The translations under genes and the position numbers were made by a program. Shown here in pieces: positions 19,909-28,481 of a stretch of 64,000 nt of DNA (position 1 is the stretch's first letter; every line of letters starts with the position of its first letter). Where the stretch lies: contig JAQGDQ010002369.1 in the NCBI GenBank assembly GCA_030141605.1, forward strand, positions 498,001-562,000, given 5' to 3'. Origin of the DNA: Tubiluchus corallicola. Taxonomy: Eukaryota > Priapulida > Priapulimorpha > Priapulimorphida > Tubiluchidae. The notes under the pieces were generated by a model that did no database searches, was not told where the DNA came from, and saw only the letters and a list, made by a program, of their open reading frames with translations.

Positions 19909-21000
19909 CTAGTAGTCTTCATCCTCTTCATCTTGGTCGAAGGTTTGAGGACTGGTGGGCGAGGGAGTTTGATCTTCATTCGCATTGCAGAAAATCATGC
20001 GGCCCGATGTCGTATGCTTTACAGAAAGGACCTGAGCGCTGATGATCTCGCCAATGTAATCGCCGCCACCGTTGACAACGACCATCGTTCCATCATCGAG
20101 ATAGCCTACTCCCTGTCGAGGCTCTTTGCCATAACGCTGGATCTTGATTTTGATTTGTTCTCCTGTCTGCATGAGAGGTTTCAATGCATTGGACAGGGCA
20201 TGGATATTGACAACACGGACCCCTTCGATAATAGACATCTGTATGCGGCTGATGTCAGCAGAAAGGATGTTGGCATCGGTCAATCGTGCTAATCGGACCA
20301 TTTTGTTCATCTGGTCTTTTACATCTGGAAAATCAGTGTCGTTGTATCGCATTTTTAGATTGGGGCTAGCTTCCAGTTTTTTTACAACTTCCAGAGCTCT
20401 TCTAGCTTTCGATCTGAGGCCTTCATCGCTGCTTTCCACCTGAGCATGGAGGTCTTTCATAATGAAGCGGGGAATTACAAGGTGTTGATCGATCAGCCCT
20501 GACGCAGCCAGATCGATGATCCGGGCATCTGCGAGAACAGAGACATCGACCAAGAGATCTTTTTTTCTCTGCGCCGTAGGAGTAAATTTGATAAAGGGGA
20601 TGCTGATGTAGAGCTCATCAGAGGCTTTTAGTGTCATGATTGTTCCCAAATATAGGCCGAAAAGGAATAGGGCAATTTTGACGATTTCAATGACTTGCGG
20701 AGCTACGTGAACAGATATCGTGCTGATGTCCAGGACTGAATCGAAGACCAGGACCAGGGCTTCGCCCATAAAATAGCCGATAAAAAGTCCGATAATTGAT
20801 ATATTGAACGACCGAAGATTATATCTTCTGAAGAGAACATCGAAACCGATGAGAAGCGCGCCAAATGCAACTCCGATGAGAACCCCGATGAAGGCATTCA
20901 TCGTGGGAGAGCCCATAGGGCTTGAGACCATGTAAATGGTCATGAAAAAAAGACTTAGAACTACGAAGAAAATACGTGCAAAAGCTAGTGCTAAATTCAT
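19909..21000 (-). CDS. Membrane-anchored PIN-TRAM domain protein (YacL-like)
   Basis: 363 residues. About four hydrophobic segments fill residues 1-130. A PIN nuclease-like domain follows (DVSVLADARIIDLAASG... with acidic residues in DANILSAD), then a C-terminal TRAM domain with GVGYLDDGTMVVVNGG. This architecture matches Bacillus YacL and its chlamydial relatives. PIN domains are metal-dependent RNases and TRAM binds RNA, so an RNA-related role at the inner membrane is likely but unproven. The tail after the TRAM domain is short and acidic (DEEDEDY). Confidence 0.85.
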   Translation of the reverse strand: MNLALAFARIFFVVLSLFFMTIYMVSSPMGSPTMNAFIGVLIGVAFGALLIGFDVLFRRYNLRSFNISIIGLFIGYFMGEALVLVFDSVLDISTISVHVAPQVIEIVKIALFLFGLYLGTIMTLKASDELYISIPFIKFTPTAQRKKDLLVDVSVLADARIIDLAASGLIDQHLVIPRFIMKDLHAQVESSDEGLRSKARRALEVVKKLEASPNLKMRYNDTDFPDVKDQMNKMVRLARLTDANILSADISRIQMSIIEGVRVVNIHALSNALKPLMQTGEQIKIKIQRYGKEPRQGVGYLDDGTMVVVNGGGDYIGEIISAQVLSVKHTTSGRMIFCNANEDQTPSPTSPQTFDQDEEDEDY

Positions 21001-21100
21001 AAATTACTTCTCTTCATTGATGGGAATGAAAGGCGGATTTTAATCTCCCTTTCGTTTTTTGTCGACAAAGTATAAAATTTTTTTAGGTGTAAATTTTAAG

Positions 21101-21544
21101 ATGATGAAAAAACACGAATCTTGTCTCTATTTATCTGGGCTGATTTGGCTCTTTGCCGGGTGCTCACTTCTTATGAAAGGTATTCAATTTTTGACTTCTC
21201 TGACCAGAGATGGGGGAGGAGAAGAGTGGGCCATGATTTTAGTCGCGATCGGTTTGCTTGTGGGGTACATCAAGGGCCGGTTTGTCTTGCGAAAAACGGT
21301 TGAAAAACTGGCGAAAAGAATTCTTGCAATGGAAACGCCGATCCCTCTGAAAAAAATCTATCCTCCAAAATACTTTATCCTTCTGGTTTTCATGGTTGGA
21401 TTGGGGATTTTGATGAATGTTACGGAATTACGGATTGATGTTCGGGGAACGGTTGATTTAGCCATCGGTTCTGCTTTGATGCATGGAGCAATAGCATTCT
21501 TTCGTATCGGCGTAGAGCTGAAAAAAGTTACTTGTGATACTTAG
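21101..21544 (+). CDS. Small membrane protein, unknown function
   Basis: 147 residues from ATG 21101 (MMKKHESCLYLSG); the frame is open back to a TTG at 21059, which I judge less likely. Hydrophobic segments lie at about residues 8-28, 40-58, 90-108 and 118-135, so about four membrane passes with a basic loop (KGRFVLRKTVEKLAKRI) between the second and third. I do not recognise the family. The 3' end overlaps the convergent rlmH gene by 17 bases. Confidence 0.55.
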   Translation: MMKKHESCLYLSGLIWLFAGCSLLMKGIQFLTSLTRDGGGEEWAMILVAIGLLVGYIKGRFVLRKTVEKLAKRILAMETPIPLKKIYPPKYFILLVFMVGLGILMNVTELRIDVRGTVDLAIGSALMHGAIAFFRIGVELKKVTCDT

Positions 21545-21953
21545 ATCCTTTTTGGATCTCTAAGGCCCGATAAATCTGCTCCAGAAGAATTAGGCGTGTC
21601 ATCTGGTGTGTGAAAGTGAGAGGGGAAAGGCTCCAGATATCTGTAGCCTTTTTGAGCATTTTTTTACCGATTCCTTCAGCTCCGCCTATCACAAAAGTGA
21701 GAGAAGAGCGGTGTATCTCAAGTTCTCTCAAAAGCATCTGGCTTAGCGTCTCACTGGTGCAGGATTTCCCTTTTGGATCTAAAGCGATAAAGAGGGGGGC
21801 CTTTTCACAGTACTGGTTCAGTGATTGATCATCTTTTGTCAAAACCCAATCGACTTTACAAGTTCTGGATAGCCTTTTTTCATATTCTGAAAGAGCTTTC
21901 TCTAACCAGTCCTCTTTGATTTTTCCTACGGTCAAGATTTTGATTTTAAACAT
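21528..21953 (-). CDS. rlmH: 23S rRNA (pseudouridine1915-N3) methyltransferase RlmH
   Basis: 141 residues from ATG 21953 (MFKIKILTVGKIKEDWL), close to the 155-residue norm. A SPOUT-fold enzyme that methylates pseudouridine 1915 in helix 69 of 23S rRNA using SAM. Seen: the SAM-binding knot FVIGGAEGIG and LSPLTFTHQMTRLILLEQIYRA, and the typical end YHK. An in-frame ATG at 22004 would add 17 unrelated residues and run into the divergent lgt gene. Confidence 0.95.
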   Translation of the reverse strand: MFKIKILTVGKIKEDWLEKALSEYEKRLSRTCKVDWVLTKDDQSLNQYCEKAPLFIALDPKGKSCTSETLSQMLLRELEIHRSSLTFVIGGAEGIGKKMLKKATDIWSLSPLTFTHQMTRLILLEQIYRALEIQKGSKYHK

Positions 21954-21973
21954 AATTTCTCTACAATGCGGCC

Positions 21974-23110
21974 ATGATTTTAAATTGGATCGTTTGGGAC
22001 CCACCCCATGAAATTTTTATTATCCCTATATTGAACTGGCCTATTGTATGGTATGGGGCTTTTTTTGCCCTAGGCTTTGGCTTGGGATATTATATTTTCA
22101 CCTATCTCCTAAAAAGGTTCTTTTACTACTTTCCTCTCTTCGTAAAAAAAGATGTTCTCAATTGGGAGAAGCTTTCAAAAGAGATCGCGGAGACAAAGCT
22201 TTCCATTAAGGTTCAGGGAAATAATGAAGAGAAATCTTTGAGGGCATTGAACCAGTATCTTCTCGATCCAAAGCCGGCTCCAGAGGCGCCTGCTTCCAAA
22301 TTAAAAAAACTGTTCGCAAAATTCCCTCACCCGAAGGTTCTTTTCAAACGTCTCTTTTTGGAGGGAAAGCTTAAAAAGTCCCTCTTATCGATTCACAATA
22401 AAGCTTACCTCGTTACAGACCGTTTTACTATTTTCATGATATTGGCAACGGTTTTAGGTGCGAGGTTCGGTCACTTCATTTTTTATGAAAGACCTTCCGA
22501 CTATATCCACCGTCCTTTAGAGCTCTTGAAAATTTGGGAAGGCGGTCTGGCAAGCCACGGGGCGGCAATTGCAATCATCATTATGATTTTATGCTTTGGA
22601 CAATGGACGAAAAAATTCTGCAAGTCTTTGAATTGGGTGACGATTCTGGATCTTGTATGCATTCCTACAGCTTTAGCCGGGACTTTCATTCGAATCGGCA
22701 ACTTTTTTAACCAGGAAGTCCTTGGCAAAGCATCCCATCTTCCCTGGGCTGTTATTTTTCCTCATCCTATGGACAGCTCTCTTTCTGTTGTCCCCAGACA
22801 TCCTGTTCAGCTTTATGAAGCCCTTTTCTATCTTGCTACTTTTGTCATCCTTTTTACCTTAAGCCATAAACCGAAAGTCTTGCTCAACAAGGGAAAATTG
22901 ATCGGATCTTTCCTGATCCTCGTTTTTGTTTTTCGTTTCTTTGTAGAGTTTCTAAAAGTGGAACAAAGCGAGATCGTCTCTTCCGTTAGTCAGCTGAACA
23001 TGGGGCAATATCTAAGTATTCCCATGGTTCTGATCGGCCTCTTTTTCCTCTTTTATTCCCGGATCTTCCGTAGCGGTCACAGTTCCTCAGAAGTTCATCA
23101 TTCAAATTAA
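21974..23110 (+). CDS. lgt: Prolipoprotein diacylglyceryl transferase Lgt with a large insert
   Basis: 378 residues against about 290 in E. coli. Lgt transfers diacylglycerol to the lipobox Cys of prolipoproteins in the inner membrane; candidates here include the lipoproteins at 29658, 29870 and 46323. Conserved: PIVWYGAFFALGF (first membrane segment), GARFGHFIFYE, the GGLASHGA motif, RIGNFFNQE and HPVQLYEALFY. Between the first and second conserved segments there is an insert of about 90 charged residues (roughly 55-145). I recall that chlamydial Lgt proteins are similarly long. It starts 20 bases from the divergent rlmH. Confidence 0.94.
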   Translation: MILNWIVWDPPHEIFIIPILNWPIVWYGAFFALGFGLGYYIFTYLLKRFFYYFPLFVKKDVLNWEKLSKEIAETKLSIKVQGNNEEKSLRALNQYLLDPKPAPEAPASKLKKLFAKFPHPKVLFKRLFLEGKLKKSLLSIHNKAYLVTDRFTIFMILATVLGARFGHFIFYERPSDYIHRPLELLKIWEGGLASHGAAIAIIIMILCFGQWTKKFCKSLNWVTILDLVCIPTALAGTFIRIGNFFNQEVLGKASHLPWAVIFPHPMDSSLSVVPRHPVQLYEALFYLATFVILFTLSHKPKVLLNKGKLIGSFLILVFVFRFFVEFLKVEQSEIVSSVSQLNMGQYLSIPMVLIGLFFLFYSRIFRSGHSSSEVHHSN

Positions 23111-23120
23111 AACTCGATTG

Positions 23121-23139
23121 AGACCTGGCAGGTCTTTTC
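23121..23139 (+). terminator. Short terminator-like hairpin after lgt
   Basis: AGACCT-GGC-AGGTCT followed by TTTCC, beginning 11 bases after the lgt stop. The stem is only six pairs, so it is a weak call. Confidence 0.5.
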
Positions 23140-23201
23140 CCTTGAAGAATTAAGGGGGTGTTTCCATAATAAGGCTCTTCTAGAAGAGTGGAGGAACCTC
23201 T

Positions 23202-23681
23202 ATGAATATAGTGCATATCGCAGGGCATTTGGGAGTAGATCCTGAAGTCCGTTTTACCTCGAATGGGCAAAAAGTAACGACGATCCGTCTGGCTGCAAGA
23301 GCACGCCGCGGCGCAAATAACGATGAGACCATTTGGTGGAGAGTGACCGTTTGGGGAGAGCAGTTTGATAAAATGATCCCCTATTTGAAAAAGGGAAGTC
23401 CTTTAATGGTAATCGGAGACCTCAGCAAGCCTGAGATTTTCAATGACCGGGAAGGCAATCCTCAGATTTCGATGAATGTTACTGCAGTAAACCTTCAGTT
23501 CACCCCCTTTGGAAGATCGAAGGATGGTCAGCAGCAACAGGAACAACAACAGCAGCAACAGCAGCAACAGCAACAGGGAAATTCAGAACAGGGTTTTTCT
23601 GAACAGTCTTTTGCTGGACATTCCCAGGGTGGAAAGGGACAAAATGAATCTTCTTCTCAAGATGATGAGGTACCATTTTAA
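23202..23681 (+). CDS. ssb: Single-stranded DNA-binding protein with a polyglutamine linker
   Basis: 159 residues. The OB-fold fills residues 1-105 (MNIVHIAGHLGVDPEVRFTS; WWRVTVWGEQFDK). The C-terminal tip DDEVPF is the acidic peptide that recruits repair and replication partners. The linker has an almost pure Gln run of about 17 residues written with CAG/CAA codons (23530-23577), a site prone to repeat slippage. The stop overlaps the pepA ATG by one base; ssb-pepA is the conserved chlamydial pair. Confidence 0.96.
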   Translation: MNIVHIAGHLGVDPEVRFTSNGQKVTTIRLAARARRGANNDETIWWRVTVWGEQFDKMIPYLKKGSPLMVIGDLSKPEIFNDREGNPQISMNVTAVNLQFTPFGRSKDGQQQQEQQQQQQQQQQQGNSEQGFSEQSFAGHSQGGKGQNESSSQDDEVPF

Positions 23682-25156
23682 TGAAGTGTTTTTGCAGTCC
23701 GAGAAAAAAAGCCGATGTTTTGATCCTTCCTTTCTACCAGGGGAAAAAAGCAGAAGCAGCCTTCCAGGGAAAAGATCTGATTGCATCTTTCCGCCCAGCC
23801 TTTGAAGTAGGAGATTTTAAAGGAAAAGAAGGGGAACATCTTTTCCTTTACCCTAGCAAGGGGATGGAAAAGAGGATTCTTTGTCTCGGGCTTGGTGAAA
23901 AAAAGAATCTTTCTTTGGACGGACTTCGGAAAGCTTATGCATCCGCAGTCGGTGCATGCCAGAAAAAGAAGGTAGAGACCGCAAATATCATTCTTCCTAA
24001 AGGAAAGCTTTCTTCAGGTGAAATTACTCGAGGTGCAAGCGAAGGTATTTTGCTTGCCAATTACGCTTACACTGAGTTGAAGCGTGAAAGCCTGAAGAAA
24101 GATCCAGTGCATCTTTTGAAAGAAGTCCGCCTCATTGGCGCTAAGAAGGGAGATGAAAAACTCTTCAAAGAGGCCGAGGGCCTTGTTGAAGGTGTCTGTC
24201 TGACTCGAAACCTTGCCAATGCCAATGCAGATGATATTACACCGGAGAAGTTGGCGCAAGTAGCCAAATCGCTGGAAAAGGTTTCCTCCAAGATCAAAAC
24301 CAAAGTGTTTGACAAAAAGAGAATTGAGAAAGAGAAGATGGGACTTCTTTTGGCGGTAAACCGAGGATCTTTTCGCGAGCCACGCATGATCTTTGTTGAA
24401 TACAGGGGTGCCGCTGCTTCCCGAAAACCAATCGTACTTGTTGGTAAAGGCATTACCTATGATACAGGAGGCTTAAACCTGAAGCCGACTGGATTCATGG
24501 AAACGATGAAGCACGATATGACAGGGGGAGCGACTGTTTTAGGGGTCATCAATGCTGCTGCCCGCTTGAATCTGAAAGAAAACATCATTGGAGTGATCCC
24601 GTCTACTGAAAACTCCACTGGCTCAAGAAGCTACAAGCCTGGAGATGTCTATGTCAGCTATTCTGGAAAATCGGTAGAAATCGGAAACACGGATGCTGAG
24701 GGTAGGCTCGTATTAGCAGATGCTCTTGCTTATTCAGTAAAAAATCTCAAGCCACGTTGCCTGATCGATATTGCCACGTTGACAGGTGGCGTCGTCGTTG
24801 CTTTGGGAGAAGAGATTACTGGATACTTCACCGATGAAGAAAAGTTTGCCAAGAGTCTTGGAAAGGCTGCTTCTTCGACGGGTGAAGAGATCTGGCGTCT
24901 TCCTATTTTCAAGGAATACAAAAAACATCTCAAATCAGATTTTGCAGACCTCAAGAACATTGGAAACGGCAGAAAGGCCAGCGCGGTAACTGCTGCGCTA
25001 TTTTTACATGAGTTCGTTGGGAAAATACCCTGGATTCATTTCGATATTGCAGGATCTGCCTGGCTCACAGCGCCAAGCGGATACAATCCCAAAAACGCTA
25101 CTGGATCCTGTGTTCGGCTTCTAGTCGACTGGATTGCCCACCATGCATCCTCTTGA
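23681..25156 (+). CDS. pepA: Leucyl aminopeptidase (M17)
   Basis: 491 residues, normal for the family. A cytoplasmic hexameric two-metal exopeptidase that trims N-terminal residues. The metal and active-site motifs are intact: VGKGITYDTGG (Lys and Asp), MKHDMTGGA, and the signature NTDAEGRL. The N-terminal domain (1-170) is the variable macro-like domain. Its start is coupled to ssb (TAATG). It overlaps the following pseudouridine synthase start by 14 bases. Confidence 0.95.
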   Translation: MKCFCSPRKKADVLILPFYQGKKAEAAFQGKDLIASFRPAFEVGDFKGKEGEHLFLYPSKGMEKRILCLGLGEKKNLSLDGLRKAYASAVGACQKKKVETANIILPKGKLSSGEITRGASEGILLANYAYTELKRESLKKDPVHLLKEVRLIGAKKGDEKLFKEAEGLVEGVCLTRNLANANADDITPEKLAQVAKSLEKVSSKIKTKVFDKKRIEKEKMGLLLAVNRGSFREPRMIFVEYRGAAASRKPIVLVGKGITYDTGGLNLKPTGFMETMKHDMTGGATVLGVINAAARLNLKENIIGVIPSTENSTGSRSYKPGDVYVSYSGKSVEIGNTDAEGRLVLADALAYSVKNLKPRCLIDIATLTGGVVVALGEEITGYFTDEEKFAKSLGKAASSTGEEIWRLPIFKEYKKHLKSDFADLKNIGNGRKASAVTAALFLHEFVGKIPWIHFDIAGSAWLTAPSGYNPKNATGSCVRLLVDWIAHHASS

Positions 25157-25988
25157 GTGGGTCGTCGAACGAGAGGGGATCTCCCTCCTGACATTCCTTA
25201 AAGAGAGAATTCAGCTCGATCTTTCGAAAAAAGCGATCAAACGCGCGATTGATCGTGGAGAATGCAAGGTCAACGGATGGATCGAACGGTTTTCGTCCAT
25301 CCAGCTGCAAAGAGGTGACCGGGTAGCGATTCAAAATCTCTTCCAAAAAGAAGAGAAATCTACCCCTTCCATACTTTTTGAAGACGATGACTTTCTGATT
25401 CTCAACAAGCCCAAAGGACTGGTTTGCGATCAGGAAAAAGTAAGAGGTTTTCTAAAGAAAGAAATTATGCTTACGCACCGGCTTGATAAGGATACAACCG
25501 GTATCCTGGTCATCGCCAAAAACCAACAGGCAAAAGAAAAGGCAGAAGATGCTTTTCGCACAAGGGAAGTGGAAAAGAAATACCTTGCAGTCGTGGATGG
25601 AAAAGTTGGGTGGAAAACAGAAGTGTGCGAAGGGTTCCTGGAAAAGAAAAAACAATTTCAGGGACAGACCATTTGGGGAACGGGTCAAAGAGGATTCTTA
25701 GCCAAGACCCATTTGAAGTGCATCGATTCCCAAGATCATGCTTCTTTACTGCTATGCAGGCCTGTGACTGGCAGAACCCATCAAATCCGGGTACACGTTA
25801 AAGAACTGGGTCATCCTATCCTAGGTGATTTTCAATATGCAAAGAGGTTTCGGTGTCCCTTACATCCCTCGAGAATGTTTTTACATGCCTCCGAGATCAT
25901 TCTTCCATTTGCACCTTTTCAAATTCAGGCAGATCTTCCTAAAGATTTTGGGTTGGAAATGAAAAAATTAGGGCTTTCCTTCCGTTAA
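25143..25988 (+). CDS. RluA-family RNA pseudouridine synthase
   Basis: 281 residues from ATG 25143, inside the pepA tail; an in-frame TTG at 25134 is a less likely start. An N-terminal S4 RNA-binding domain (residues about 10-65, IDRGECKVNG) precedes the catalytic domain: LNKPKGLVCDQE, HRLDKDTTGILVIAK with the catalytic Asp, and TGRTHQIRVH. RluC/RluD-type enzymes modify 23S rRNA; which uridine is modified cannot be told from the sequence. The 3' end overlaps the convergent transporter by 21 bases. Confidence 0.92.
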   Translation: MHPLEWVVEREGISLLTFLKERIQLDLSKKAIKRAIDRGECKVNGWIERFSSIQLQRGDRVAIQNLFQKEEKSTPSILFEDDDFLILNKPKGLVCDQEKVRGFLKKEIMLTHRLDKDTTGILVIAKNQQAKEKAEDAFRTREVEKKYLAVVDGKVGWKTEVCEGFLEKKKQFQGQTIWGTGQRGFLAKTHLKCIDSQDHASLLLCRPVTGRTHQIRVHVKELGHPILGDFQYAKRFRCPLHPSRMFLHASEIILPFAPFQIQADLPKDFGLEMKKLGLSFR

Positions 25989-27326
25989 ATCGTAAGGAGT
26001 TATGATTTCTTCGTCTTTTTGAGCAGCTTCTGAGAGTTTCTCTATATGCTTCATCTTGTTGATCTTCTTCGCAAAGATCCAAAGGAGAACACCAGGTGCC
26101 GCTGTGGTAAAGACGAAGATGAGAAAGAAATCAGAAAGGGCATGGAGTTTACCCATGAGTCCAGCGAGCTGTCCGCCAAGGAAAAAGGCTATACCGACAC
26201 AGACATACCAAAATCCGACGAGAAGAGCAGTAAATCTACGGGGAGCAAGTCTTGTGATTAAAGAGAGCCCTATAGGGGCGAGAAGCATTTCACCGATGGC
26301 CATGAGAAAATAGGCGAGAATGGGAAAACCGAAACTGATCTGGGCCGACTTTGCACCATGAGGGATTTTGAAAGAAGCGATCACCATGATGAGAAAACAT
26401 AAGGCCATGCTAATCAGGCCGAGCGATGTTTTGACTGTAGCGCTTGGATCCCGTTTTTTCTTTTGTAAATAGCCATAAAGGGTGGCAAGAATCGGTGCGA
26501 GTACGATGAGGAAGAAGCTTTCGGAGGACAGAATCCAGGGGGTGGGAATTTCAAAACTTCCTATGGTCCGGTCGATAAAGTGCAGGCTGAATAGAGACAT
26601 GGAAGAAAACCCTTGGGAATAATTCATCCAAAAGAGAATGGAGATGACAGCAAAAATAAGAAGGACAATGATTCGTTGCTTTTCATAGTTCTTCAAAGCC
26701 TCTTTTGGTTCTTTCGATTTGCTCGGATGCTTGACCTTGGCGTCGGCATGATGTTTTTTCAGATAAACAAAAATAGGAATCAATCCGCATAACTGAACAG
26801 CTGATGCGAGGATAAATCCTGCAGACCAACCTAATTTTTGCACGACCCAGCCTAGTGAGATCATCGCGAGAAATACGCCCACGTTGATCGAGGCATAGTA
26901 AATGGAAAAGCCAGCTTCTCTCAGATGGGGGACTGCATGATAAGTATTGCCCAATAAGGTCAGTATACTGGGAGTAAAGAGTCCGTAGCCGAGGGCGATA
27001 AGGACTAAAGCGATATACAATAGGTGGGGCTGTCCAAAGGCGATCAGAAGAGCACCCAGGGCATTGACAAGAGCCCCTATGATCATGGGATGTCGGTAAT
27101 TCCAACGGTCTGCAATGAATCCTCCAAACAGAGGAAGTGCGGCTGCACAACCTGTGAAAATACCATAGGCACTGGTGGCATGCGCGTTAGGCATTTTGTA
27201 ATACTGCACGAGATAGAGCACGAGAAGGTTGCCAATTCCCCAGAAAGTAAATCGCTCGCAAAGCTCGGCAAACGAGAGAATGAAAAGTTCTTTGGGATGT
27301 CGAGATTTACTTGGGCTTTTTGTCAT
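25968..27326 (-). CDS. Proton-dependent oligopeptide transporter (POT/PTR2 family)
   Basis: 452 residues with about 12 membrane segments. The family signature at the N-terminus reads FAELCERFTFWG (norm ELCERFSYYG), with the ExxER proton-coupling motif retained, followed by a DRW motif after helix 2. These MFS carriers import di- and tripeptides with protons across the inner membrane. Intracellular chlamydiae depend on host amino acids, so this fits. The C-terminus has a charged cytoplasmic tail (KKINKMKHIEKL). Confidence 0.9.
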   Translation of the reverse strand: MTKSPSKSRHPKELFILSFAELCERFTFWGIGNLLVLYLVQYYKMPNAHATSAYGIFTGCAAALPLFGGFIADRWNYRHPMIIGALVNALGALLIAFGQPHLLYIALVLIALGYGLFTPSILTLLGNTYHAVPHLREAGFSIYYASINVGVFLAMISLGWVVQKLGWSAGFILASAVQLCGLIPIFVYLKKHHADAKVKHPSKSKEPKEALKNYEKQRIIVLLIFAVISILFWMNYSQGFSSMSLFSLHFIDRTIGSFEIPTPWILSSESFFLIVLAPILATLYGYLQKKKRDPSATVKTSLGLISMALCFLIMVIASFKIPHGAKSAQISFGFPILAYFLMAIGEMLLAPIGLSLITRLAPRRFTALLVGFWYVCVGIAFFLGGQLAGLMGKLHALSDFFLIFVFTTAAPGVLLWIFAKKINKMKHIEKLSEAAQKDEEIITPYDLTEGKP

Positions 27327-27356
27327 TTGTTCCTATCATGGCCACAAAGGATCAAT

Positions 27357-28481
27357 ATGCCAGATGGAAGAGAGAAAAGACAACTTCGTTTTTTAATCAT
27401 TAAGACTTCTTCTTTGGGTGATATTATTCAAGCTTTCAATGTGTTGGATTATCTCCATCAGAGATTTCCAACAGCACAAATGGACTGGGTCACTGAGAGA
27501 GCATCTTTCTCAATGGTGAAAAGCCACCCTCTTGTCCAGGATGCCATTCTCTTTGAGGCAAAAACCTGGAAAAAATCTCTTTTTTCCAAAAAGACCTTCT
27601 CCTCTATCCGAAGTTTTTTCCGCTGCCTTCGAAGGGTCAAGTATGATGCAATCTTTGATTTGCAGGGAAACTGCAAATCTGGTGTCGTTACCTTTCTTGC
27701 CCGGGCTAAAAAAAAGGTTGGGTTCGATCTCCATTCCGTTCGTGAATGGCCCAATATCTTAGCTACAAATGTTCGTTTTAATATTCCCAAAACCTCCAAC
27801 ATCCGTCTGCAATACTTGAAAGTTCTTCAGAATTATTTCCAAGACTCTACTCCTCTTTCTTTGAAAGGAGTCCGGCTGAAACTGAAAGACGAAGAGACTG
27901 AAAAGCTGAAAAAAATTCTGACTGCGGCAAGGGCTTGCGGAGAGAAGAGAATGATGGTGTGTCCTCATTCAAAATGGCCGAATAAACAGCTCGAATTTTC
28001 CGTCCTGGTCCAGCTATTGCGTTTCATTCACAAAAAGTATCAGGTGGGGTTCCTTTTCCTATGGGGAGATAACAAGGAAAGAGAATTCTCCCAATCATTG
28101 AAGAGTTCTTTTTCCGATACGAGCATTCTTGTCGAAAAGCTCTCCCTTCCAACATGGCAGAATCTGATGAACGATGTAGATCTGGTCTTTGCTGTAGATT
28201 CAAGTGCACTGCATCTTTGTGGAACGACCTCGACGCCCAGTTTCAGCGTTTTTGGCTCCACTTCGATTGAGATTTACAAACCCATAGGAAAGAACCACTT
28301 TGCTTTGCAGGGACCTTGTCCCTACGGCAAGGTATTCAAAAAGCACTGCCCTCTTCTTCGGACCTGTCCTACCGGGGCATGTATTCGAAAATTGGAGTCC
28401 CAAAGAATCATTAGGGCTTTTGATTCCTGGTGGGAAGGTTATTCTTCACATAAGGATGAAAGCGTCTCGAAATCGATATGA
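27357..28481 (+). CDS. GT9-family glycosyltransferase (heptosyltransferase-like)
   Basis: 374 residues from ATG 27357, preceded by AAAGGA; the frame is open upstream into the divergent transporter but homology begins here (LRFLIIKTSSLGDIIQA). GT9 hallmarks: KTSSLGDII at the acceptor side, then FDLQGNCKSG, MVCPHSKWPNKQLE in the nucleotide-sugar domain, and AVDSSALHL. Family enzymes add ADP-heptose to the lipopolysaccharide inner core. The short, truncated chlamydial core and the lack of other heptose genes here leave the substrate open. The 3' end overlaps the convergent DRTGG gene by 43 bases. Confidence 0.85.
   Translation: MPDGREKRQLRFLIIKTSSLGDIIQAFNVLDYLHQRFPTAQMDWVTERASFSMVKSHPLVQDAILFEAKTWKKSLFSKKTFSSIRSFFRCLRRVKYDAIFDLQGNCKSGVVTFLARAKKKVGFDLHSVREWPNILATNVRFNIPKTSNIRLQYLKVLQNYFQDSTPLSLKGVRLKLKDEETEKLKKILTAARACGEKRMMVCPHSKWPNKQLEFSVLVQLLRFIHKKYQVGFLFLWGDNKEREFSQSLKSSFSDTSILVEKLSLPTWQNLMNDVDLVFAVDSSALHLCGTTSTPSFSVFGSTSIEIYKPIGKNHFALQGPCPYGKVFKKHCPLLRTCPTGACIRKLESQRIIRAFDSWWEGYSSHKDESVSKSI

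Noticed and set aside
27024-27356. Long N-terminal extension of the GT9 glycosyltransferase
   Set aside because: It lies antisense within the peptide transporter gene; homology and a ribosome-binding site begin at 27357.
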